64,000 nt of DNA, from the NCBI GenBank assembly GCA_900752195.1, contig CAADUJ010000006.1, positions 1-64,000 on the forward strand, in the 5' to 3' direction. The position numbers and the translations under genes were made by a program. Below are positions 15,291 to 22,509 of this stretch, one piece after another; position 1 is the first letter of the stretch; every line of letters begins with the position of its first letter. This DNA is from an uncultured Negativicutes bacterium. GTDB lineage: Bacteria > Bacillota > Negativicutes > Veillonellales > Megasphaeraceae. The notes under the pieces are model-generated. The model worked only from the letters and a program-made list of their open reading frames with translations. It had not been told where the DNA came from and searched no databases.

Positions 15291-15947
15291 TTACAAACTG
15301 TTCATTTTCTTGATATCATGTACAAACTGCTTCTGGAAATAAAAAGCATGATTCTTATTTGAAACATCTCTTCCATACACACTTGAGTATATCGGATGAT
15401 ATGGTTTTGAATCTTTACTTCTTACCTGAATGTGCTTTCCGTTTGAAGTATGTATATAACCATCAGCACTAGTTTCTATATGATTCTTTAACTGACGACA
15501 TATAGAGTAATAATCATCTTCCCAAATTTTCCTTAACTCCACAAAATTCGGTTTTGTCAAATCTATATTTATACTTGGTAAAAACATCCATGTTCGCGGA
15601 TCCCCATCTTTACAAACAGGAACATAAAGTATATTGCTTATCTTCTCATATAAGTGTGTATCTTCAAATGGACGTTGATTTATCAATTCATCAATAACGC
15701 TGCTAATCTGTGTTATAAAAACGGTCTCTTTAGGATTTCCATAAGCATCACATTTATTGGTTTTAAGCTCACCGTCCTCAAAATCTAAATTAGTACTAGA
15801 AAGATGCATTCCTAATGCAAGTTCTAATAACTGGCCGGTCTTTCCTTTATTTACAATTATCATATCCATATCGGAGGGACTAAATAACTTTTCAAATCTA
15901 ATTCCTGCTAAGCTATTGAATTTTTCACACGCCTCTTGTAGCCTCAT
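15291..15947 (-). CDS. MutH/Sau3AI-family endonuclease
   Basis: A protein of 218 residues. The MutH/Sau3AI core is visible: NKGKTGQLLELALG (conserved Glu at 42), then LDFEDGELKT with D55, E60 and K62 as the D...ExK metal-binding triad, then the ETVFITQI strand. Family members cut at GATC: MutH nicks hemimethylated sites, and Sau3AI/LlaKR2I-type enzymes cut unmethylated ones. No MutS/MutL is nearby and the genes around are restriction genes, so a restriction role is more likely than mismatch repair. ATG 15947 has AAGGAG 8 bases upstream. Its promoter contains a palindromic operator. It is shorter than Sau3AI, which has a duplicated domain. Confidence 0.8.
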   Translation of the reverse strand: MRLQEACEKFNSLAGIRFEKLFSPSDMDMIIVNKGKTGQLLELALGMHLSSTNLDFEDGELKTNKCDAYGNPKETVFITQISSVIDELINQRPFEDTHLYEKISNILYVPVCKDGDPRTWMFLPSINIDLTKPNFVELRKIWEDDYYSICRQLKNHIETSADGYIHTSNGKHIQVRSKDSKPYHPIYSSVYGRDVSNKNHAFYFQKQFVHDIKKMNSL

Positions 15948-15971
15948 AATTTTTCTCCTTGTAAATGCAAT

Positions 15972-16011
15972 ATAGTCTATATTTGGTCGCCCAAATACAG
16001 ACCATATTATA
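15972..16011 (-). promoter_or_regulatory. Promoter with a palindromic operator for the restriction block
   Basis: On the minus strand a perfect TATAAT lies at 16006-16011. Immediately downstream, over the expected start of transcription, arms 15972-15986 (ATAGTCTATATTTGG) and 15991-16005 form a 15-bp inverted repeat with two mismatches and a 4-base spacer. This is a typical repressor or C-protein operator, probably bound by one of the two XRE proteins on either side. Confidence 0.7.
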
Positions 16012-16069
16012 TCACGATACTATTGGAATATACATGACAAAATGTCCCTAATGTTACAACATCTTGATA

Positions 16070-16273
16070 TTAGTCATTAATGGTTTCCATGATATCCTCA
16101 ACATGGCAATCCATAGCTTCACAGATTCTTAACAGAACATCTGTTGTTATATTTTCACCTTTGCCAAGTTTTGCAATTGAAGCTGAACTTATACCAGCCT
16201 TATCCTTAAGATCACTTTTCTTCATGTCTTTATCAATTAACATTTTCCAAAGTTTGTTATAGCTAATACGCAT
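16070..16273 (-). CDS. XRE-family regulator
   Basis: A protein of 67 residues made of one Cro/CI helix-turn-helix of the HTH_26 type (KSDLKDKAGISSASIAKLGK). It has a strong AAGGAGGG ribosome site. It lies 15 bases after the AAA_13 ATPase gene and just before the promoter and operator of the restriction block. It could therefore be co-transcribed with the ATPase unit and repress the restriction genes, or control both. The target is inferred from position only. Confidence 0.85.
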   Translation of the reverse strand: MRISYNKLWKMLIDKDMKKSDLKDKAGISSASIAKLGKGENITTDVLLRICEAMDCHVEDIMETIND

Positions 16274-16287
16274 CGAGCTATCCCTCC

Positions 16288-18582
16288 TTAATGCTGTATC
16301 CCCATCATCATATCATAATGTTGTTTCTGTTCCATAGATTCAAATATCATTTCAAATACCGCTTTGCACTCTGCTGTATTCAAGCATCCATCCACATAAT
16401 CAATTCCATCGTACATTCCTGTGGAGCTTGTATTTATATAAGAGAGCATTGCTGCTGCCAGCTGGAATTTTTCTTCATCTTCATTGCCATCAGAGTCTTT
16501 GAATTTTCCTTGTGCTTTTCCTTCTATCAATATCTTTTTTCTTAAATTTGCACCCTCGTATCCGCATAGCTGCAGGAAATAGAACTCCAATATTCTACGA
16601 ATTACATTCATCAACGGAATCGGAGAATCAAGTTCCCCAAGCTGTCGATATTCTTCCCACAAGGCTGCGTAGGAATTTTTCACAGGGTTGATATTCATTC
16701 TTTCCGTAGGAATATACGGATTGACCGCGTCACATAATTTCACTGTAGAGTGTGAGTTCATCTTTCGAATAAGGAAGAATGAAGCGTACTCATACTTATT
16801 TAGATATCCTTGTGTTACTTCCCTATGAAAATAAGCATTATGTGTCAATATGAATATCTGCTTGATAAAATTCCCGTCTACTAGTGCGTTGCGATTATTG
16901 GCATTGTTGCGGCAAACCTCAATCATTTGCCGCACTAATGTACTCACAATAAAAAGAGAACCACTATCCATACTAGAAACAGGATCGTCAATTACTACAA
17001 TCTTATCTTTTGTTTCACCATCTGCAGAATCAGTTCCGTACACCAGATGATAAAAATATAAGAATGCAATAAAGTTCTTTTCTCCTTCGCTCAAGTTATC
17101 TGCGATTGAACCATCTGGACGGCGAACTTCATATACATGCTCTACACCTAGCTTAGGCTGTAAACTAAATCCTTGCATTCCGGAGTCTCTAAGCATGTTA
17201 TTGATGCTGTCTTTTGCAGTTTCTGTTTCAACTGTTTGTTTTCTTAGCGACTTCAGTTCGTTTTTAATTGAATCTAAGGATGTTCTATACCCTGCGAGTT
17301 CAGCATTTAGTGCATCGATCTCTTTAGCAATTTCTTCATTCTCTTTTTTATACGCTGATATGATATCCCTTAATCTAAACGCTAGTATTGAAAATGCCTG
17401 ATCCGTACATTCCCGTCTCTTCTTAGGGCCTGCATCGACAATAATATTATTTTCATCAATCAGCTGATTAAAGCCGTCAATGATACCACTCAGTTCTTCG
17501 AGTATCGAAGCAACTGGTTTGATTGAAGCTTTTATCGATGGTTCAGCTTTTTTCTTTTTTATCTCATCAATATTTTCCTGAATTGCCGCTTTTAATACAT
17601 TCAACTTTTCGGTAAATGGCTTTATATCTATCTGCGGATATAGTTCAGCAGGTATTTTTTGAATCTGGAGGAACAGTGTATTGGCTGTATTCCTATATCG
17701 TTCTAAAAAGTCATCTAATTTTTTTAGATTAATCTGATATTGATTGTCAAAGCTGTCTATAAATATCTGTTCAAAATTATCTGGTAGTCCCTGGCCACAA
17801 TATGGACACCGCTCTCCTGCCTTATCGCTGTAAGTATCGTGACCGCCTCGCATCCATTCTGTCGCACCAATTGTTTTTAGAAAACCAGCCAGCTCTGTTT
17901 CAGAGCTATTAACAATGGATACGGCTAAGATGTCGCTTCCATATAACTGGTCTAAAATCATTGAATTTGTAATTTCTGTAAAACGTGAATATCTCTTTGC
18001 ATTATCAGAGAAAACGGAATCATACAATCTACGAAATTCATCTATATCAAGATTCTGAGATGTATGCTTAAGAATCTCTTTTGTGAATGGTTCGGATTTA
18101 CCTTTTCCTGATTGAGTCCTCGAAAATTCTTCTCTGAAGCCTTTCTCACGATCCCAGCATGCTTTATAGAACTCTTTTTTTATACGATCGCTAGCTTCGA
18201 CTTTCTTGGCCAGCATCTCATTTGCCTTACGCTGTTGCTTTTGTATATCGGAGCGTTCCTGAATTTTTGTATCAATCTGCTGTTGTACTGATGCGTTACG
18301 AGCATTAAGAGTGAATACGCCTTTCAAATCTCGATAACTACTGAAATTCTCGTCAATAAAATCTTGATTATATATTAAATGTAAATAATCAGTAGCAGAA
18401 CGGCCCGTAGCATAGGATACTCCGATCCCACTAAAAATCGTCTTTGCGATGGTAGATTTTCCTGCTCCATTATTTCCAAAGAAGAAATTCACATATGTCG
18501 GTTTGATAGAACAGTTACTAGCACTGTAACATGCTTCCTTTAATTCTATACTTAAAATTTCTGAAGGGATTTTATTTAGCAC
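16288..18582 (-). CDS. AAA_13-family ATPase (RloC/PrrC-like architecture)
   Basis: A protein of 764 residues. Walker A GNNGAGKST (36-44) is followed by a long coiled coil interrupted by a zinc-hook CPYCGQ (C259, C262), then the ABC signature LSEGEK (497-502) and Walker B IVVIDDP (528-534). The C-terminal domain has an R662-x3-E666 pair (RRILEF) like the one in the PrrC/RloC anticodon nucleases. At the place where those enzymes usually have N-x2-S-H, this protein reads NTSST (717-721), so the catalytic His appears replaced. GTG start with AGGAGG. It is the third gene of a unit with two small motif-sharing proteins. It may be a defence ATPase that no longer cleaves tRNA, or uses another activity. 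Confidence 0.8.
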   Translation of the reverse strand: MLNKIPSEILSIELKEACYSASNCSIKPTYVNFFFGNNGAGKSTIAKTIFSGIGVSYATGRSATDYLHLIYNQDFIDENFSSYRDLKGVFTLNARNASVQQQIDTKIQERSDIQKQQRKANEMLAKKVEASDRIKKEFYKACWDREKGFREEFSRTQSGKGKSEPFTKEILKHTSQNLDIDEFRRLYDSVFSDNAKRYSRFTEITNSMILDQLYGSDILAVSIVNSSETELAGFLKTIGATEWMRGGHDTYSDKAGERCPYCGQGLPDNFEQIFIDSFDNQYQINLKKLDDFLERYRNTANTLFLQIQKIPAELYPQIDIKPFTEKLNVLKAAIQENIDEIKKKKAEPSIKASIKPVASILEELSGIIDGFNQLIDENNIIVDAGPKKRRECTDQAFSILAFRLRDIISAYKKENEEIAKEIDALNAELAGYRTSLDSIKNELKSLRKQTVETETAKDSINNMLRDSGMQGFSLQPKLGVEHVYEVRRPDGSIADNLSEGEKNFIAFLYFYHLVYGTDSADGETKDKIVVIDDPVSSMDSGSLFIVSTLVRQMIEVCRNNANNRNALVDGNFIKQIFILTHNAYFHREVTQGYLNKYEYASFFLIRKMNSHSTVKLCDAVNPYIPTERMNINPVKNSYAALWEEYRQLGELDSPIPLMNVIRRILEFYFLQLCGYEGANLRKKILIEGKAQGKFKDSDGNEDEEKFQLAAAMLSYINTSSTGMYDGIDYVDGCLNTAECKAVFEMIFESMEQKQHYDMMMGIQH

Positions 18583-18594
18583 TCAAGATACCTC

Positions 18595-19242
18595 CTACAT
18601 CGGCATTCCTGGAATATCAGCTTCCTTAAATGCCTCAAATACATTTACCTTGTGTACAGACCATGCACTATGATTTAGATCTGTGACTGCGCAATCCATA
18701 TTCAGATCAAAGAAAATGGCATTTCTCTTATCGCATAACTTAATTTGTTGAATTGGTGCGATTGGCTTAAATGCGATTTTTATGTTCCGTCCAATCACCA
18801 TGACTCGCTGTATATAGCAAAGCATACAATATTGCTCTGGTGAAGTTACACCTTTCAGCTCCGTGTTTTCTTTACAGATAATTGCCGGAAACTTCTTTAA
18901 TTCCTCAATTCCTGTATCAGACAGTGTAGAACAACGCTCAAAAATTTCAGATGGAACATTATACTTGGTAAGTGCTCTGCTTGCATCTACTTCTACGATT
19001 CCCTGGTTAAATACATTTTCATCAGTCGTAACAATGAGCTGATAGTACTCCTTGCTAAATCTTTGAATGGCAATCATCTGCTCAGCAGATGAATCTCCCA
19101 TTCCCTGAGTATATGTATTATTCACGTATACATTTACTGTACCACCTTCATTATTGGTTACATTGAGATTTTTTTCTCCAGTCTGCTGCACTGGAGATGA
19201 TGCAGGCATCATATTCTGTTTTACGGTTAATTCATTACTCAT
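18595..19242 (-). CDS. Unknown protein with N-terminal Asn-rich motif (partner of the AAA_13 ATPase)
   Basis: A protein of 215 residues, family not recognised. Residues 20-39 (QTGEKNLNVTNNEGGTVNVY, from residue 20 on) repeat almost exactly the last residues of the protein encoded just upstream. The pattern alternates Asn and hydrophobic residues and suggests a short beta-strand pair. The rest is a compact alpha/beta domain with several Cys (ERCSTLSDTG; QYCMLCYIQ) but no clear zinc site. It lies 11 bases after the upstream gene; its stop is inside the ribosome binding site of the ATPase gene. A signalling or adaptor role in a three-gene defence unit is my inference. Confidence 0.7.
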   Translation of the reverse strand: MSNELTVKQNMMPASSPVQQTGEKNLNVTNNEGGTVNVYVNNTYTQGMGDSSAEQMIAIQRFSKEYYQLIVTTDENVFNQGIVEVDASRALTKYNVPSEIFERCSTLSDTGIEELKKFPAIICKENTELKGVTSPEQYCMLCYIQRVMVIGRNIKIAFKPIAPIQQIKLCDKRNAIFFDLNMDCAVTDLNHSAWSVHKVNVFEAFKEADIPGMPM

Positions 19243-19253
19243 AGATTACCGCC

Positions 19254-19820
19254 TCAAAAATTTATATTAATCGTACCGTTATTCGTCAGATTCATGTTTT
19301 TCTCTCCGTTCTGGAGTACATTTGTCTGATGCTGAATAACGGTTATTTTTTTATCTTTGTCAGCGTGACCAGATATCGTTTCATCGTCCACGGCCTCCCC
19401 GTCAAAATACTCCATATTACCTTTTGTTTGTCTTGTAGAACTCTTTCTCTTTCTACCTGCAGCCTCCAAAATAATTGCTTGGAAAAAATATGCTAATTTC
19501 TCTGATACATTATGCTGTGTGATATCAGGAATTACATCTTTAAATTGTCTGCAGAGATTTTCCCTACTTGAATCTTCAAAGTAATCACAATATGAAATAA
19601 AACATTCTGGTTCCAAATATATATTTAACTTTTTGGCAAAACGAGTGATTCTAGTATTGCCATTGTAATAAGCCTTATAAGTATCTACGGATACTTCTTC
19701 CAATACCGAATAATTTTTTTCTAAAAGGATATTTTCAAATAACGTTTTTACAAAGGCAGCTGTATTATCGGCGCCACCAATTATTTTATGCATACGCTGT
19801 GCAAACTCGCAAAACTCCAT
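19254..19820 (-). CDS. Unknown protein with C-terminal Asn-rich motif (first gene of the AAA_13 unit)
   Basis: A protein of 188 residues. Residues 1-130 form a helical domain (GGADNTAAFVKTLFENILLE; NTRITRFAKKLNIYLEPECF) of a type I have the impression of seeing in gut Firmicutes defence loci, but cannot name. A charged linker follows. The last 19 residues (QNGEKNMNLTNNGTININF) form an Asn-rich motif that matches the N-terminal motif of the next protein. It is the promoter-proximal gene of the unit and starts at ATG 19820 after AAAGGAG. Two tandem 10-bp repeats lie about 40 bases upstream. Function unknown; homotypic assembly through the motif is a hypothesis. Confidence 0.7.
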   Translation of the reverse strand: MEFCEFAQRMHKIIGGADNTAAFVKTLFENILLEKNYSVLEEVSVDTYKAYYNGNTRITRFAKKLNIYLEPECFISYCDYFEDSSRENLCRQFKDVIPDITQHNVSEKLAYFFQAIILEAAGRKRKSSTRQTKGNMEYFDGEAVDDETISGHADKDKKITVIQHQTNVLQNGEKNMNLTNNGTININF

Positions 19821-19860
19821 TTAGACATCTCCTTTCATGAAACATACCGAAGCCTCTCTA

Positions 19861-19880
19861 ATACAACCGAATACAACCGA
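19861..19880 (-). repeat. Tandem 10-bp repeat in the leader of the AAA_13 unit
   Basis: ATACAACCGA occurs twice in direct succession (19861-19870, 19871-19880), 41-60 bases upstream of the ATG at 19820. It may be a regulator binding site. AT-rich sequence with possible -10 boxes lies further upstream (19900-19970). Confidence 0.45.
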
Positions 19881-20081
19881 ACTTATTCTATACAATGATA
19901 ATTGAAAACAGTACTTGAAAGTTGCTTTGCATCCAATCGTTAAATTATATCTTCTATTGTACCACATAAACACAATTTAATCTGCACAATTACAAATTAA
20001 ATATTTCCATTCGCAGATTTTTTTTAGCAAAGATAAATATTGTTTTCACCATCTCGCCCTGAGCAAGGCATAAAACTACTC

Positions 20082-20225
20082 ACTGCAAAGCAGTTCACCC
20101 GGCATGCAGAGGTGGCTCGAACTAACTTTGTGGTCACAACTTAATAAGCCTCTGCCTACGAGCATGGCAGTTCATATCGAAACGAAAATTTTATTTCCGT
20201 TCCGGTCGAACTGTCATGCTTTTTT
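20082..20225 (+). promoter_or_regulatory. Structured leader with an attenuator-like terminator
   Basis: Three hairpins follow each other: ACTGC/GCAGT (20082-20094), GCAGAGG/CCTCTGC (20106-20112 with 20149-20155), and a long stem GCATGGCAGTTC/GAACTGTCATGC (20162-20173 with 20208-20219) followed by T6. The last is a terminator placed 45 bases before the start of the sigma-like gene at 20270. A regulated leader (attenuation) is therefore likely. I recognise no known riboswitch class. The rest of 19821-20269 holds no gene. Confidence 0.55.
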
Positions 20226-20269
20226 CTATGCCTTTTCTTCCGGTTCGGACACGAACAGGAGGAAAATTT

Positions 20270-20863
20270 ATGAAAATCAGAGACAAACATTACCGTGACT
20301 TCAGTAACCGTAAACCATTCAATAATATTCCTTGTAAGGATAATGAGGAACTTGTGCCCGTTGTATTGAACGAAGAAATGCGAACAACACTTATGCCCGC
20401 TGGCCTTGATTTAAGGAACGTTGAGAAATGGCTCTTCCCCAATGCAAAGGAACGCTTTCCTGTTGTATTTGTTCCTAACGGAAAAGGACACATGGATGAA
20501 GCTATCTCATGGCTCGGCCGTGAAGCTAGCCGCTATCTTAAGCACAAAACGGACTTCATCAGCGACGATTTATCAATCGACGAATTTATGGAAGGCATTG
20601 ACGATGAAGATAGTACCGGATTCGATCCTACCGCTACAACCAAATATGAGGACTCAGCAACCCTGATGATGACTTTAGACATGCTGCTAGACGATTTAGC
20701 TGCACTGGATCCACAGAGTGCTAAAATCATTGCACTCCTGGACTATGGCTATGAACGGAAGGAGCTCATTTCCATATTGGGCAAGAAAAAATCCCAGGCT
20801 TATGCGCTTATTAATAAGGCACAGAAACTTGGCAATAAAATCTATACTGAGAACTATCGCTAA
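20270..20863 (+). CDS. Sigma-70 region-4-like regulatory protein
   Basis: A protein of 197 residues. I choose ATG 20270, which has AGGAGG 7 bases before it; the frame is open upstream but crosses the leader terminator. The C-terminal ~60 residues (LDDLAALDPQSAKIIALLDY ... ELISILGKKKSQAYALINKA) have the region-4 helix-turn-helix layout. The N-terminal part contains PVVFVPNGKGHMDEAISWLG and an acidic middle. It is oriented out of the island toward rlmD, in mirror image to the gene at 166-666. Region 2 is missing, so a regulator rather than a true sigma factor is likely. A terminator follows. Confidence 0.7.
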   Translation: MKIRDKHYRDFSNRKPFNNIPCKDNEELVPVVLNEEMRTTLMPAGLDLRNVEKWLFPNAKERFPVVFVPNGKGHMDEAISWLGREASRYLKHKTDFISDDLSIDEFMEGIDDEDSTGFDPTATTKYEDSATLMMTLDMLLDDLAALDPQSAKIIALLDYGYERKELISILGKKKSQAYALINKAQKLGNKIYTENYR

Positions 20864-20870
20864 TCATAGC

Positions 20871-20904
20871 AGCAGCCGAACCACAATGGCCCGGCTGCTT
20901 TTTT
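20871..20904 (+). terminator. Terminator after the right-hand sigma-like gene
   Basis: AGCAGCCG (20871-20878) pairs with CGGCTGCT (20892-20899), and a run of six T ends at 20904. Confidence 0.85.
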
Positions 20905-20919
20905 CTATGCCCTAAATTC

Positions 20920-21069
20920 CTATCGTTAAATTATGCACCCCAGGGTGCAAATTTTCCCCCTTATCCATTCCCTAGCGTCAACCTTATATAGTAGACATGT
21001 TCCCATAAAGTCAAATTTAAGCACAAAAATAAAGGCTTCCCGGCAACTAATCGTACTATTTAACGATAG
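20920..21069. repeat. 12-bp inverted repeat at the right end of the island
   Basis: CTATCGTTAAAT at 20920-20931 recurs inverted at 21058-21069, between the last island gene and rlmD. The 9-mer TATCGTTAA also occurs at 85-93 near the left edge. A small perfect palindrome (TGCACCC-CA-GGGTGCA) lies at about 20933-20948. These could mark an element end; no element is defined by them. Confidence 0.35.
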
Positions 21070-21084
21070 CGTTTCGGAAAGCCT
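21026..21084 (-). terminator. Terminator after rlmD
   Basis: On the minus strand AGGCTTTCCG (21075-21084) pairs with CGGGAAGCCT (21033-21042) with one G-U, followed by TTATTTTT. The loop is large (about 32 bases). Confidence 0.6.
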
Positions 21085-21102
21085 ATATTTACTACTATGA
21101 AA

Positions 21103-22494
21103 TTACTTGGCAGGGTGCACTCTTGACATCAAACAAACCGTCTCGACGTGATGGGTCCGGCAGAACATATCGACAGGTTGTACTTTTTGGGGGTGATAGC
21201 CGCGTTCATCGAGGTATGCCATATCACGGGCCAGTGTAGCCGGGTTGCACGATACGTATACGACGCGATCAGGTTTGCTCTTGATGATGGCATTGAGGAC
21301 AGGTTCTCCACAACCAGCCCGCGGAGGATCAAGGACGATGACGTCAGGGCGGATTCCTTCCCGGATGAGTTCTGGTAATTTGTAAATGGCATCGCCTAAG
21401 ATAAATTGGGCATTATGGATGTGATTGTCTTTTGCATTTTTTATCGCATCTTTAATGGCTGGCGCCACAATTTCAATACCATAAACTTGCTTTGCTTTTT
21501 GCGCTAAAAAAAGTGTAATCGTACCAGTGCCACAGTACACGTCAGCTACTGTTTCTGTTCCTTTAAGGTCGGCAAAGTCAAGAGCCGTTTCATACAGTAT
21601 TTGTGCTTGTTCACTATGGACTTGAAAGAAGGATTGGGCAGAAATATGGAATTTCAATTCGCCAATAGAGTCATGGATTGTCGTATCTCCATAAATAGTT
21701 TTTGTCTTCGGTCCAAGAATGACATTGGTGTGACGTGTATTGATATTCTGGACAACGCTTGTAAGTCCCGGGATAGCTTCCCGCAACATGCGCACCAAAT
21801 CTTTCATGTGTGGAACCATGTCACAGGCAGTCACGAGACAGACCATGATTTCCCCCGTATGAACACCGACGCGTCCCATGATATGGCGTACGATTCCTAT
21901 TCGTCTGTCTTCATCGTAAGCGGGAATCTTATAGTCCTTCATCCACTTCCGGACGACGGCAACGATGGCATTGTTTCCTTCTTTCTGGATTGCACAATCC
22001 GTCACGTCAATGACTTGATGTGTTGCTTTGGCAAAGCATCCTATAGCTGTTTTATGCTTTCCCGCTGATGCAACAGGAAATTGCATTTTATTCCGATAAT
22101 GCCACGGGTGCGCGGCCCCCAAGACAGGTTCTACATAGATACCTTTAAAATGGCCTATCCGTTCCAATGCATCAAGTACCTGTTGCCGTTTTTCTATAAG
22201 TTCGCCTTCATAGCTGATATGCTGGAGCTGACAGCCACCGCAAGCTTCATAGACAGGACATTTGGGCACAACCCGATCAGGTGATGCTTCACAAATCTTC
22301 ACAAGTTTTGCCTGCCCATATTGTTTTTTTACAAGCGTAATACGACCTTCTATAATTTCGCCTGGGAGCGCACCTGGCACAAATATGGTAAAGCCATCTA
22401 TACGACCTACACCTTCTCCATTTGCACCGAGACGGTCAATAGTTATGGTATAGATTTTTCCTTTTTCAACAGGTATTTGCCTTTTCGTTGTCAT
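21103..22494 (-). CDS. rlmD: 23S rRNA (uracil-C5)-methyltransferase, RlmD/RlmCD type
   Basis: A protein of 463 residues. An N-terminal TRAM domain (~10-70) comes first, then a [4Fe-4S] Cys set (CPVYEACGGCQLQH), a central RNA-binding part, and the AdoMet domain with VADVYCGTGTITLFLA, DPPRAGCG and the catalytic VSCNPATLARD. It methylates C5 of uracil in 23S rRNA; in Firmicutes a single enzyme often modifies two positions. It is the last gene of deoB-pdp-rlmD, 15 bases after pdp. It marks the start of normal chromosomal sequence right of the island. Confidence 0.95.
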   Translation of the reverse strand: MTTKRQIPVEKGKIYTITIDRLGANGEGVGRIDGFTIFVPGALPGEIIEGRITLVKKQYGQAKLVKICEASPDRVVPKCPVYEACGGCQLQHISYEGELIEKRQQVLDALERIGHFKGIYVEPVLGAAHPWHYRNKMQFPVASAGKHKTAIGCFAKATHQVIDVTDCAIQKEGNNAIVAVVRKWMKDYKIPAYDEDRRIGIVRHIMGRVGVHTGEIMVCLVTACDMVPHMKDLVRMLREAIPGLTSVVQNINTRHTNVILGPKTKTIYGDTTIHDSIGELKFHISAQSFFQVHSEQAQILYETALDFADLKGTETVADVYCGTGTITLFLAQKAKQVYGIEIVAPAIKDAIKNAKDNHIHNAQFILGDAIYKLPELIREGIRPDVIVLDPPRAGCGEPVLNAIIKSKPDRVVYVSCNPATLARDMAYLDERGYHPQKVQPVDMFCRTHHVETVCLMSRVHPAK

Positions 22495-22509
22495 ACATGA
22501 TTCCTTTCT

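Noticed and set aside
15291..15947. MutH of mismatch repair
   Set aside because: No mutS or mutL nearby, and the gene sits in a restriction block of a Firmicute, where MutH is generally absent.
16288..18582. Calling the AAA_13 ATPase an anticodon nuclease (RloC)
   Set aside because: Layout is similar, but the expected catalytic His is not at its usual place, so the enzymatic label is not supported.
19861..19880. CRISPR-like repeat
   Set aside because: Two adjacent 10-bp units without spacers. No repeat-spacer array exists anywhere in the window.
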